From contig CALYLO010000017.1 in assembly GCA_944800085.1 (NCBI GenBank), positions 48,606 to 112,605 of the forward strand: 64,000 nt of DNA. The letters run 5' to 3'. Below the pieces are notes generated by a model. It ran no database searches. It was not told where the DNA came from and was given only the letters and a program-made list of their open reading frames with translations. Positions 20,892-29,915 of this stretch are shown in pieces. Every line of letters begins with the position of its first letter. The first letter of the stretch is position 1. Source of the stretch: Paenibacillus melissococcoides (GTDB lineage Bacteria; Bacillota; Bacilli; Paenibacillales; Paenibacillaceae). The position numbers were made by a program, and so were the translations under genes.

Positions 20892-22067
20892 TCAAGCCCA
20901 GCGGGTGTCAGATGGAATAATCCCAAGAATTTTCTTTGCTATTGCTTCTTTTAGAAGATCATCAGAAGGAGGATGGAATGTTCCGGCACGAACATCCCGA
21001 TATAAACGTTCTAAAACGTGTCCATGATTGAGGGAACTCATTCCATTAACCTCCATAGACTTCCATACAATATCACAAGCATTTTTAGTAACTACTTGTT
21101 TAGTGATTAGTGTTGAAATATAAAGCTCGTCTGTAAATTTTAGAGTAGTACATTCTTCATCAGCTTGACGAGCAGTAATTAAGAGCTGGGATATTGCACT
21201 TTCTAATTTAATTTTCATTTCTGCCAACGTAAATTGTGGACCAGGCATGAATGCCATTATCTTATTCGCCAATCTATCCTTCCTTTGGACAAGCATTTCT
21301 ATAACCTGATCATAAGCAGCTTGAGCAATCCCAAGATAAACAGAAACAAAAGCCAAACGAAACCAATAGACTAACGGCTGCGTGTCTTCTATTCCATACC
21401 CTTCTCGTGTAAATAATCGATCAGCTGGGAGAAAAACGTCATTGAAGTATACATCATTTGTATCTGTAGCCCTCATACCAGCGTAATTCCATGTATCTTC
21501 TATTCTTATACCTTTATCAGTCATTTGAGAGATGAAACCGGTTATTCCGTAAGTGTTTTTAAAGTCCCCCGATTGTTTACAGTATATCGGCAGATATGTA
21601 ATACGCCGACTTCCTGAAACGTTACGTTTAACACCATTGATAAGATATCCACCTTCTACTTTATCTGCTTGCAGCTCGATATTAGTAGACATCCGATCTC
21701 TAGCTGGTAATAGTAAAACGTTAGGGTTGCCAATCGAACCAATAAAAGTACCATTTTGCGCAATATCCGAAAAAATGCGTTCTTTTAGTTCCGTAGATAA
21801 GACCTGATTTAAACCACCTAAGCTATAATAGTGCATGGCTAACGTTAGTGCAGTGGCCGAACAGCCGCTAGCCAATGAAATCAAGGTACGACAAGTTTCC
21901 TCAATATTAAATCCGTAACCTTTGTACTTGGCTGATAGAGGTAAGGTATGTAAATCTTCTTCAACCACTAAGTCAAAATTTTCGTGTGGGAATGCTCCAG
22001 TTCGATCATGATATTCTGCTTTCTCTCGAAAACCAAGAATCATACTGTTGATCTTTTTATCTAACAT
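20892..22067 (-). CDS. Acyl-CoA-dehydrogenase-fold flavoprotein lacking the catalytic glutamate
   Basis: 391 residues with the three-part ACAD fold (helical N domain, beta middle with NGVKRNVSGSRR, helical C domain with LERLYRDVRAGTFHPPSDD). The usual base is absent: the helix-G position reads YWFRLAFV instead of an ER pair, and the C-terminal position is AGTFHPP instead of EGT. ACAD-fold proteins without the base are often oxygenases (hydroxylases, N-oxygenases) rather than dehydrogenases. A role on the carrier-1 thioester, comparable to the hydroxylation step in butirosin, is inferred. It overlaps the decarboxylase gene by 11 bases. Confidence 0.75.
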   Translation of the reverse strand: MLDKKINSMILGFREKAEYHDRTGAFPHENFDLVVEEDLHTLPLSAKYKGYGFNIEETCRTLISLASGCSATALTLAMHYYSLGGLNQVLSTELKERIFSDIAQNGTFIGSIGNPNVLLLPARDRMSTNIELQADKVEGGYLINGVKRNVSGSRRITYLPIYCKQSGDFKNTYGITGFISQMTDKGIRIEDTWNYAGMRATDTNDVYFNDVFLPADRLFTREGYGIEDTQPLVYWFRLAFVSVYLGIAQAAYDQVIEMLVQRKDRLANKIMAFMPGPQFTLAEMKIKLESAISQLLITARQADEECTTLKFTDELYISTLITKQVVTKNACDIVWKSMEVNGMSSLNHGHVLERLYRDVRAGTFHPPSDDLLKEAIAKKILGIIPSDTRWA

Positions 22068-23340
22068 GTAATCCTCCTAAGACGATATCTAGCTCCCTTT
22101 GATGACGCAGCAAATCTTCCTTATTACCAGCATCACGAATAACAAAAAGATCGTCTTTGTAAATCATAATCTCCTTCGGCGTTTCGTGCCCGAGGAATAA
22201 GATAGGACTATACGTCATACCATATGCACCTGAGTTTAAAATAGCAATATAGTCTCCAGTGCTTGCTGTCGGTAGTTCAATATGCGTCGCCAGTAGATCA
22301 TCCGGTGTACAAAGCGGGCCGACTATATTCACTTGTTCAGGTTTTCGAATACCTATACCATCTTGAGGAATCAACTTCACGGGGTAATTATTTCGCATAG
22401 CACGGCCTCTAAAGGTCGCAGCTGCATGATGATTCATCCCACCGTCTGTGATAAGAAACTTTTCTCCTTTCGATTCTTTCACATAAATTATTTGGCTCAT
22501 ATAAGCTGCTGACTGCGCAAGTAAATATCGGCCACTTTCGATGATAAATCGTGTATTTGGGAAAAGTGGTAGCACATTCTCCACCATTTCATTAACTCGG
22601 TGCAACAGTGAATCAAAATCTAATGCAGTCTCGTGATTAAAATAGGGTACTCCAAAGCCTCCTCCCATATCAATCATTTCACATGTGCAACCGTACTGTT
22701 CTTCTATTTCTATTGCAAGTTTAATCGTGTGTGTAAAGGAGGCTAGAATTCGTTCGGCGTTTAATTGCTGGGTACCCATATATAAATGGATACCACGAAA
22801 ACGTACGTTTTCTAAGGTGATAAACGTTTCGAAAAAATCTTGGATTTTGGATTCATCAAGCCCAAATTGACGCGGGACTCCCGCCATCTTAATACTTGTG
22901 TGAGCCATATCTAAATCAGGATTAATGCGTAGCCCAATAAAAACTTGTCTTCCTTTAGATTTAGCTAATCCATCGATAAGGATAGCTTCATCAATAGATT
23001 CAACGATAATACAGTAAATGCCTTCCTTTATGGCTTCAATAAGTTCTTCCGGACGCTTTCCAGGTCCAGAAAAAATAATCTGATTCGTCTTAAAGCCTGC
23101 TTTTTGAGCAAGTAAGAGTTCACCAGCTGATGCGACTTCAACACCACTTCCCCAGTGTGCAAATTGTTGTATTAATGCAAGGTTATTGTTAGCTTTTAAT
23201 GAAAGAAAGATGTCAATTTGATCATGAAGCTGTTGGCGTATATTATGATAATGCTCGTGCAAAAAGTTCCCATCATATAAATATAATGGTGTACCATAGT
23301 GGTTACAGATATCCCGAATCTTTTCGTCAGAAATACGCAT
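22057..23340 (-). CDS. PLP-dependent fold-III decarboxylase (BtrK/LysA-like)
   Basis: 427 residues of the Orn/DAP/Arg decarboxylase family 2. Visible are the PLP lysine Lys49 (FLSLKANNN), the HLYMGTQ histidine, the PLP-phosphate loop DMGGGFGVPY, ESGRYLLAQ, the dimer-interface cysteine region GPLCTPDD and the final SGAYGMTYSP. The housekeeping LysA role is unlikely in this context. BtrK decarboxylates a carrier-bound glutamate to 4-aminobutyryl-ACP, and the neighbouring ligase and carrier match that system. The substrate here may be a carrier-bound amino acid; this is inference. Confidence 0.85.
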   Translation of the reverse strand: MRISDEKIRDICNHYGTPLYLYDGNFLHEHYHNIRQQLHDQIDIFLSLKANNNLALIQQFAHWGSGVEVASAGELLLAQKAGFKTNQIIFSGPGKRPEELIEAIKEGIYCIIVESIDEAILIDGLAKSKGRQVFIGLRINPDLDMAHTSIKMAGVPRQFGLDESKIQDFFETFITLENVRFRGIHLYMGTQQLNAERILASFTHTIKLAIEIEEQYGCTCEMIDMGGGFGVPYFNHETALDFDSLLHRVNEMVENVLPLFPNTRFIIESGRYLLAQSAAYMSQIIYVKESKGEKFLITDGGMNHHAAATFRGRAMRNNYPVKLIPQDGIGIRKPEQVNIVGPLCTPDDLLATHIELPTASTGDYIAILNSGAYGMTYSPILFLGHETPKEIMIYKDDLFVIRDAGNKEDLLRHQRELDIVLGGLHVR

Positions 23341-23376
23341 ATCTAACTCTCCTTTTAAACTTTCTACAAGCCATTA

Positions 23377-24384
23377 CTAAATACGTAACAATAAATCCTT
23401 AAAGACTTCTTCTTCACTTCTAATGATTCTATGTAGTTTTTCACGGGAGTTAAGGAATGGTGTATTGGATAATTTTGTACCCAGTCCACTTTTAATAAAG
23501 TAAATACTGAACGTTTCCCACATTTTGATTAATTCATCTATGTTAGAAATAGCGGCTTGTAAATGCAAATTGTGGTTCTCCTGCAGTTGGATCAGAAACT
23601 TGCGTAGCAACAGTCGGGATGGGACAATTCCATTGCTTTTGATATAAAAGTAAAGCTCTTTGATGTTGGCGCGAATTTCCTCTTCTCCAAAACGTTCTAG
23701 CATAGTCGGGATGTCATTAGCAAAGGAGTAAAGTTTGTTAATATTAGAGTTTTCGCCATCAAGGTGAAATCCAATATTGCGGTGAAGTGCGTCCAGAAGA
23801 ACATCCTTGGAAGTATCGATGTTTGCATTTTTTAGTGCCATATAGTCTATATCGTAAAATTCCCAGTTGATAGCACAGTAAGCTGCCTCCATTGAATTAA
23901 AGCTAACTGGGCCCTGAAAAAAAGACACCTTTGGTAACGTCGGTATATAGCAATCAGAGATATATAATTGATTGTCATCAATGCCCATAACGACAATGAC
24001 GTGCCTTCTTTCATCTTTTAACTCTGTAAACACTTGATGGTAATTAAGCCCTTTCGTACTAACTAACGTAATAATGGGGATGTCGCTAGATATATACTGA
24101 CGAGCTCGATTTTTAAACTCTTCCATATTATCGCAAAACGGTGCGATCGACATCGGGATTCCATAACGATTAAAAAAACGGTAGATTGCAGAATTCGAAT
24201 AGTGATGTAGGATAATGTCTTTAATAGATTGCGCCTGTTCCATCGAATAATCTAGTACGAATCCATCACCTAGTAAAAACAGAGTACTGTCATCAATGGG
24301 CTTCCCCACATAAGACAGGACATTTGCAAAGGAAGTGATAATGCAAACAATTCCTGCTTCAGTTTGGTATCGATCCAACTTCAT
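23377..24384 (-). CDS. BtrH-like acyltransferase
   Basis: 335 residues with a BtrH N-terminal (cysteine-peptidase-like) domain and a helical C-terminal half. Candidate catalytic residues: Cys14 (AGIVCIITS), the histidine of RRHVIVVMG and the aspartate of YISDCY. BtrH transfers an aminoacyl group from the carrier protein to an aminoglycoside amine. This gene is therefore a candidate for transferring the finished carrier-1 acyl group to its acceptor. The ATG at 24384 has AAGGAG seven bases upstream and is preferred over the ATG at 24402. It overlaps the dehydrogenase gene. Confidence 0.72.
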   Translation of the reverse strand: MKLDRYQTEAGIVCIITSFANVLSYVGKPIDDSTLFLLGDGFVLDYSMEQAQSIKDIILHHYSNSAIYRFFNRYGIPMSIAPFCDNMEEFKNRARQYISSDIPIITLVSTKGLNYHQVFTELKDERRHVIVVMGIDDNQLYISDCYIPTLPKVSFFQGPVSFNSMEAAYCAINWEFYDIDYMALKNANIDTSKDVLLDALHRNIGFHLDGENSNINKLYSFANDIPTMLERFGEEEIRANIKELYFYIKSNGIVPSRLLLRKFLIQLQENHNLHLQAAISNIDELIKMWETFSIYFIKSGLGTKLSNTPFLNSREKLHRIIRSEEEVFKDLLLRI

Positions 24385-25450
24385 GTGAGTACTCCTTATC
24401 ATCTGATTTAACAGGTATAGATACCCGCTTCATATCAATGATCGCACGTGAATTAAGCAGCCATTTTTCATTCACACAGTTCGTAAGTGGTTGACCGATT
24501 CCTGCATGTAACATCTGTATAGCTGCTTTCTGACGCATCTCCCGACGAGTTTCTTCAGCATAAAAACCTGCATGTGGCGTAAGTACTACTCGGCCATCTA
24601 GCCAAGGTTCTTTATCATGGTATGCTTTCAATAAAGGATGATCATGAGCAGGCGGCTCCTGTTCAAGTACATCTGCAGCAAAGTGCATCATATCCCCTTT
24701 TTGCATGGACTCATACACGGCATCTAGCGAGACAATTTCGCCACGCGCTGTATTAATGAGTGTAAACCCTCGTTTTGCTTTTGCTAAGATATCCTTACTA
24801 ATCATTCCCCTTGTCTCTGATGTGAGTGGAGCATGTATAGAGAGTACATCTACTTGGGGAATGAGTTCGTCAAGCGTTTCTACCCTTTTGATTTGGAGCA
24901 TCTTATCATACCCATCAGCCTTATAAGGATCGTAAAAAACGACGTTCATTCCAAATGCTTTTGCTCGTGCTGCCATTGACATACCAATTCGTCCAAATCC
25001 AATGATGCCTATTACTTTTCCGGTCAATCGAAATACCGGCAAGGAGATATTGGGATTCCAGCCTTGAACGGGATTGTTCTGAATATTCTCATTGTAATAG
25101 TGAATTTTACGAGCAATAGTCAGCAGCAACCCAAACGCATGATCTGCGACATCATTCGTTCCATAATCCGGTATGTGGACAACAGGAATACCTACTTTAC
25201 CCGCATATTCAACATCAACGTTATCAATACCGACCCCTACTCTAACGATTACACGACATGAAGAAAGACGATCGATTGTCTGTGAATCAATTTTAAGATA
25301 GTGCCATGCCATTACAGCTGTAAGCTCAGATATATCTGAAGGCAATTCATTCACATAGCGACATTGGTAACAAGAAACTTTACCAACCGTACCGATTACG
25401 GCTTGTTCAATAGAGCTCTCCGTTAAATAATCAAGAATTCCGAACTTCAT
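24359..25450 (-). CDS. D-isomer-specific 2-hydroxyacid dehydrogenase
   Basis: 363 residues: N-terminal substrate domain, then the NAD-binding Rossmann domain with GFGRIG, the HAPLT loop, the arginine of ARGEIV, the glutamate of EQEPP and the catalytic histidine of LTPHAGF. The text PDYGTNDVADHAFGLLL is closest to the CtBP/SerA-like branch. It would interconvert a 2-oxo acid and a 2-hydroxy acid. Neighbours are a cytidylyltransferase and a GAPDH-like enzyme, all overlapping by four bases, so the three probably act in one short route on a hydroxylated or phosphorylated acid. The substrate is unknown. Confidence 0.88.
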   Translation of the reverse strand: MKFGILDYLTESSIEQAVIGTVGKVSCYQCRYVNELPSDISELTAVMAWHYLKIDSQTIDRLSSCRVIVRVGVGIDNVDVEYAGKVGIPVVHIPDYGTNDVADHAFGLLLTIARKIHYYNENIQNNPVQGWNPNISLPVFRLTGKVIGIIGFGRIGMSMAARAKAFGMNVVFYDPYKADGYDKMLQIKRVETLDELIPQVDVLSIHAPLTSETRGMISKDILAKAKRGFTLINTARGEIVSLDAVYESMQKGDMMHFAADVLEQEPPAHDHPLLKAYHDKEPWLDGRVVLTPHAGFYAEETRREMRQKAAIQMLHAGIGQPLTNCVNEKWLLNSRAIIDMKRVSIPVKSDDKEYSHEVGSIPN

Positions 25451-26208
25451 AAAGAATCACCAACACCTTGTGTTATAGGATACGGACTATTAACCTCGTC
25501 AAAACCGTTTTTACGAAGCCAGTGTTCCGTCAACGCAATGCCGTACTCATGGTCAATATCCAATCCCCCTTGTTGGTAGAGCGGAATTGACTTTCGTCCC
25601 GTCCAACGAAACGGTAAAATTCCTTCATCGAGATTCATACACTGTGGGCGTAGAATCCAAACCGAGCAGTCGCAGAAATAGCTTGGTACAGCTGTATCTC
25701 GATCACATGATGCACCGTCGATTTGATTAATATCTATATAAGGTTCAAGATAACCAATTTTATTAATTTTTTTGGCTCGTACAGGTGAATACTCATTGTA
25801 TAGAGATACGGTCAAGGCACTATCTGCAGTCGAATCTTGACGCAGCTGCTCAATTCCTTTATCAATAATACCTGGAGTTATCGTAGCTGAATTACAAAAT
25901 AACAAGACCATCATTTCTATTGTACCTAGTTCTTTCACGATTTCATGATATCCATGAACAACTACATCTTCAACTAGTGCTTTGTCAGTGCAAAGATCAG
26001 CTGGACGATCGATGATACTGGCTCCGTACTCCATACCTACCCTTGCAATTTCATCCCAATCCGTACTAATAAAGATAGGACCGACATGCTTAGAATTTTT
26101 AGCTGCTAGAATCGGATATGACATTAATGGGCGACCTAATATTCTCATAACGTTTTTTCCGGGTACTCCTCGGCTCCCTTTTCGGCCAATCAAAAGAACA
26201 GGTATCAA
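25447..26208 (-). CDS. CMP-sialate-synthetase-like cytidylyltransferase
   Basis: 253 residues resembling CMP-N-acylneuraminate cytidylyltransferases: N-terminal nucleotide loop LIGRKGSRGVPGKNV, RPLMSYPILAA, and STDWDEIARVG with DRPADL. It would couple CTP to an acceptor with loss of pyrophosphate. The start is a TTG that overlaps the stop of the GAPDH-like gene (TTGA). The same operon encodes a sialyltransferase-like protein at 29916-30635, which fits a CMP-activated donor. No sialic acid synthase (NeuB) or epimerase is present, so ordinary sialic acid is unlikely. Confidence 0.8.
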   Translation of the reverse strand: MIPVLLIGRKGSRGVPGKNVMRILGRPLMSYPILAAKNSKHVGPIFISTDWDEIARVGMEYGASIIDRPADLCTDKALVEDVVVHGYHEIVKELGTIEMMVLLFCNSATITPGIIDKGIEQLRQDSTADSALTVSLYNEYSPVRAKKINKIGYLEPYIDINQIDGASCDRDTAVPSYFCDCSVWILRPQCMNLDEGILPFRWTGRKSIPLYQQGGLDIDHEYGIALTEHWLRKNGFDEVNSPYPITQGVGDSL

Positions 26209-27260
26209 TGTCTAATCCCTACCTTTCGGTTAAGTGTTTTAAGCATTTGCAAAAGCTGGATAACTCGAGCGGTATATCCCCACTCATTGTCATACCACAA
26301 TACGAGTTTTACGTATTTTGCTTCAACAACTTCCAACCAATTAAGATCTACAACGGAGGAAAATGGTTCCTGTGTAAAATCAGTAGACACCAATTTTTCT
26401 TGGGATGCTCGTATATAAGGATTGCTCGCCAAAAAAAGCTGTTTCATTTCTTCTTTGCCAATTGAATCCTTCAGGACTAAGGATATGTCGGCAGAACACA
26501 CAATGGATGTTGGAACTCGATAAGAGAACGCCATTAATCGATTTTTTAGTGAGGGTAATACATGCTGTAAGACAGGACCCACCGTGGTCGGCTTTGGAAT
26601 TAGGGAACCAGAGCTCATCCGACCTAATTGGTAGTGTTTATACGTAGAAAATGTTTGTGACTGTGAACGAACGGGACCATCTAACACATTTTGATAGGAG
26701 AGCCAAGGATGCAGCGTTGTGATAAATACTTGTTCAATGCCCACCTTCCGTTCGATGATTTTCAGTACGGGTGCAATTGCGTTTGCATCGCAGATACTGG
26801 TTGATATAATATGATGCTGTTCAGGGTCGAAAGCTTCTTCATTTACTCCATGAATTAAGGTGAAATCAGCATGCTCACAGGTATTTGTAATCACTACATA
26901 ATCAAGAGAGTGCTCCTTGCGCCATGGTTCAAGATTCATCGTGTTATGCTCTAAACCGGTAGCTTCTACAATTACCTTAACCCCTGATTCTATCCAATTC
27001 ACAGCTTTGATATGCTCTTCATGACTAAACGAAATGACCCACTTTTTTTGTTCGTCTTCGATAACAATTTCTCGACAATCTGTAACAAAAACATTGGCTT
27101 TTAATGGTCCAAATAAACTATCATATTTAATTAGATACGCTATGTTCTCAATATCTGCAAACACATCATTGAGATGTACACAAGTGTCTATATTATTCTC
27201 CCATAGTTGTCGTAAAATTGTTCGACCTATCCGACCCACACCATTTATTCCAATTTTCAC
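26205..27260 (-). CDS. GAPDH-like phospho-aldehyde dehydrogenase
   Basis: About 351 residues with the complete GAPDH fold: NAD loop INGVGRIGR, catalytic Cys157 (STSICDANAIAP, in place of the usual SCTTN), His184 (TTLHPW) and YRVPTS near the phosphate-binding arginine. The changed residues next to the cysteine suggest a substrate other than glyceraldehyde-3-phosphate. The GTG at 27260 lies six bases after GGAGG, and the ATG upstream falls inside that ribosome site. Erythrose-4-phosphate dehydrogenase (Epd) is one relative with altered substrate. This is not a housekeeping gapA, given its position within the cluster. Confidence 0.85.
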   Translation of the reverse strand: MKIGINGVGRIGRTILRQLWENNIDTCVHLNDVFADIENIAYLIKYDSLFGPLKANVFVTDCREIVIEDEQKKWVISFSHEEHIKAVNWIESGVKVIVEATGLEHNTMNLEPWRKEHSLDYVVITNTCEHADFTLIHGVNEEAFDPEQHHIISTSICDANAIAPVLKIIERKVGIEQVFITTLHPWLSYQNVLDGPVRSQSQTFSTYKHYQLGRMSSGSLIPKPTTVGPVLQHVLPSLKNRLMAFSYRVPTSIVCSADISLVLKDSIGKEEMKQLFLASNPYIRASQEKLVSTDFTQEPFSSVVDLNWLEVVEAKYVKLVLWYDNEWGYTARVIQLLQMLKTLNRKVGIRH

Positions 27261-27277
27261 AGTACTCCTCCCCTTCA

Positions 27278-28072
27278 TTAACTTCCGGTGCTTTCATATT
27301 TATTTACACCTTGTTGGAAAAACAAATAAGAAAGCCAGAATAGAGTTGCTCCCAACATGAAGCTGATTACTGGTAATAACTCAGGTGTCACAACCGACAC
27401 TTCCATTTTTCCAAGTAAGAAGTCAAGCGGATAATAATTGACAAACCCAAGTGGAATCACGAATGTTAACAAAAGCTGAACCAAACGGTCATAGATTGTG
27501 ATTGGAAAGAACAAGAATCTTCGGAAATCCAAAACGGTTGCCAGAACCATGTTCATACGTACAATCCAAAAGCTAAATGTACCAATAAAAACATGAATAG
27601 CTGCATATATCAGTACTGCTCCTATTAAAGTGAGTATAAACCATCCATACATGGCCAAATTCCACGGGGTTGGTGTATGTAGAAAGTAGTAGATAAAAAC
27701 CGCAACTGATAGCCCCAAGTTCCCCAAAAATGTAACGTCAAACTTACGCATAATTAAATGTGAGAAGAGATTGATAGGTCTCACTAACATACCGTCCAGC
27801 TGCCCATCACGTACTAAACGTTCTAAATCCATCATCGGAGACCAAAAAAATAATCCCGCTAACGAAATAGCAAATTGATTAATATTAAATAAAAGAAGAA
27901 CGTCTAAAAAGTCCCACCCTTTAATTAAATGAAATTGATTCATGAGGAGCCAAATACTTAAATACTCCGCAAATTTACGTACAATATTGGCCACCATGCT
28001 CATAAAAAAGGAGAACCGGTATTCCAAAATGGTCTTTAGGTAGATGACGATAAAATGGAAAAACATTTTCAC
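27278..28072 (-). CDS. ABC-2 type exporter permease (COG3694-like)
   Basis: 264 residues with six hydrophobic segments, of the ABC-2 permease group usually found as a pair next to an ATPase of the COG4586 type. The paired permease lies seven bases upstream and the ATPase before it. The frame opens GTG-AAA-ATG; the ATG at 28066 has GAGG at better spacing. Expected to form the membrane channel exporting the cluster product; direction and cargo are inferred from family and context. Confidence 0.88.
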   Translation of the reverse strand: MKMFFHFIVIYLKTILEYRFSFFMSMVANIVRKFAEYLSIWLLMNQFHLIKGWDFLDVLLLFNINQFAISLAGLFFWSPMMDLERLVRDGQLDGMLVRPINLFSHLIMRKFDVTFLGNLGLSVAVFIYYFLHTPTPWNLAMYGWFILTLIGAVLIYAAIHVFIGTFSFWIVRMNMVLATVLDFRRFLFFPITIYDRLVQLLLTFVIPLGFVNYYPLDFLLGKMEVSVVTPELLPVISFMLGATLFWLSYLFFQQGVNKYESTGS

Positions 28073-28079
28073 AGCCTCA

Positions 28080-28886
28080 TCATCCTCCCTGCACCGCTAG
28101 TTTTTTAATTCCCCTACTCCATAGTAGCCAAGCAAGCATGCTGAGGATAGCTATCCAGCCAAATTGCTGAAGGATAATAGGGAAATATTGATCCGGTGTA
28201 AATTTGTTTAAATACAAGGAAATAGGGACATAGAAAATGAGATGGAATGGAAAGAGTTCAATCCATTTTACGAATGCTTCCGGAAAAAACCACAGTGGTA
28301 TCCAAGCTCCAGCCAATAACTTCATGAGTCCATCTAAAAGAAAGGCTAGTTGCCAAATTTCTGTATACCAAAAGGAAAGCAGTCCTAAACAGTATGTGAG
28401 TAGAAAATATAACAAAAATCCATTAGTACTTGCCAGAACTACAATACCAATTGAATCAGGCACTATAAATGCACCTTTAAAGATAAATAATCCGAATACA
28501 CAAATAGGTGTGAACTGAAAGAATAATTTGTATGCATTCTCTGCCAAAATTTCAGTCATTAATAAGTTTACTAATCGAACAGGTCGTATTAAATCCATGG
28601 CAATTTGACCGGTCCGTATTCGTTGATTGATTTTACCTATCATCGTATTATAAATCACCATTGATAAGAACATGCTTATAAACACATACCGAACTAGATC
28701 ATCAAGTGAGATAGCTCCATTGTTGGTTTGAACAACCTGCCGACCACTATAAAAAGCTTCCCATATGGAGATTTCAATATAGAGCGTTAGCATTCCAGCA
28801 AGAATAGTAAAATAAGTGTTTATTCGATAAATGGATTGTGACGTGAAAGTGTTTTTAAATATGTACCAGTACATCGCTACTGTCAT
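28080..28886 (-). CDS. ABC-2 type exporter permease (COG4587-like)
   Basis: 268 residues, six predicted membrane helices, with the conserved cytoplasmic text GQIAMDLIRPVRL between early helices, typical of this half of the ABC-2 pair. It overlaps the ATPase gene by four bases (ATGA) and is followed by the second permease after seven bases. Heterodimeric channel partner of the protein at 27278-28072. Confidence 0.88.
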   Translation of the reverse strand: MTVAMYWYIFKNTFTSQSIYRINTYFTILAGMLTLYIEISIWEAFYSGRQVVQTNNGAISLDDLVRYVFISMFLSMVIYNTMIGKINQRIRTGQIAMDLIRPVRLVNLLMTEILAENAYKLFFQFTPICVFGLFIFKGAFIVPDSIGIVVLASTNGFLLYFLLTYCLGLLSFWYTEIWQLAFLLDGLMKLLAGAWIPLWFFPEAFVKWIELFPFHLIFYVPISLYLNKFTPDQYFPIILQQFGWIAILSMLAWLLWSRGIKKLAVQGG

Positions 28887-29899
28887 TGATGGTCACCACT
28901 TCCATACTGTATACTTTTGGTGTATATATCATGGATGATTTGTTCGGTGTCCTTTTTTTCAACACGATAATTGATTACTTTATATTTTTGCATAACAATG
29001 CTGAGAATATCTAAGGTGGATATTACACGGGTATCGTAGAGAAAAATCCATTTGTCTCCCTCCCTCTTGATTTCAACGACTGCTTGAAAATCTTGTTTCA
29101 TAACCTCAACTTCTACTGTTTCCTCTAATGAAAGGATCATTTTTTCGCTATACCCGCTTAGCTCGTTTAATCGCTCAATATTGTTATCAAACACTTTTAT
29201 TCCCTTATCAATAACAATGATTCGCGAACAAAGTTCTTCCAAGTCACCAATATCATGTGTGGTCAACATAATAGTTGTTTTGTATTTCACATTGATTTCT
29301 TTAATAAACTCCCGAATTTTACGTTTTGCAACAATATCAAGACCGATGGTTGGTTCATCTAAATACACCATCGAAGGATTATGCAAAAGTGCAGCACATA
29401 TCTCCGCGCGCATTTTTTGTCCTAAACTCAAATTGCGAACAGGGACATGTAGTAATTCATCTAATGCGAGGATCTCCTTAAACATTCCTAATCGATAATT
29501 GAAATCCTCAGCCTCGACTTTGTACATATGACGCAACATTTGGAAAGAATCTTCGACAGGGATATCCCACCACAGTTGTGTCCGTTGCCCGAAAACAACT
29601 CCTATTTGCTTAGCATGTTCCCTTCGATTCTGGTACGGGATAAATCCATTTACTAAAACCGTACCTGCGGTAGGGACCATAATGCCACACATCATTTTGA
29701 TTGTGGTTGATTTCCCCGCTCCATTCGGCCCGATGTAACCAACAATTTCTCCTTTATTCACCTGAAACGAAACATCTTTTATCGCCTCTACCGTTTCATA
29801 TTCGCGATGAAATAACCCCGAAATGGTTTGCATTACTCCTTTTCTACGTTTAGGGATTTGATAGTTCTTTTTGAGGCCATCAACCTGAATAAAGTTCAC
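28883..29899 (-). CDS. ABC exporter ATPase (COG4586-like)
   Basis: 338 residues with Walker A GPNGAGKST, a Q-loop region near VFGQRTQLWWDIP, signature LSLGQKMRAEIC, Walker B MVYLDEPTIGLD and the switch histidine in TTHDIGD. A C-terminal extension of about 90 residues follows, as usual in this subfamily. It energises the two ABC-2 permeases downstream. All three parts are intact, in contrast to the broken MFS gene outside the operon. Confidence 0.93.
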   Translation of the reverse strand: MNFIQVDGLKKNYQIPKRRKGVMQTISGLFHREYETVEAIKDVSFQVNKGEIVGYIGPNGAGKSTTIKMMCGIMVPTAGTVLVNGFIPYQNRREHAKQIGVVFGQRTQLWWDIPVEDSFQMLRHMYKVEAEDFNYRLGMFKEILALDELLHVPVRNLSLGQKMRAEICAALLHNPSMVYLDEPTIGLDIVAKRKIREFIKEINVKYKTTIMLTTHDIGDLEELCSRIIVIDKGIKVFDNNIERLNELSGYSEKMILSLEETVEVEVMKQDFQAVVEIKREGDKWIFLYDTRVISTLDILSIVMQKYKVINYRVEKKDTEQIIHDIYTKSIQYGSGDHQ

Positions 29900-29915
29900 T
29901 CAAAGCCACTTCCAA

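Noticed and set aside
22057-23340. Housekeeping diaminopimelate decarboxylase (lysA)
   Set aside because: Family similarity exists, but the overlap with carrier-protein pathway genes points to a BtrK-like role.
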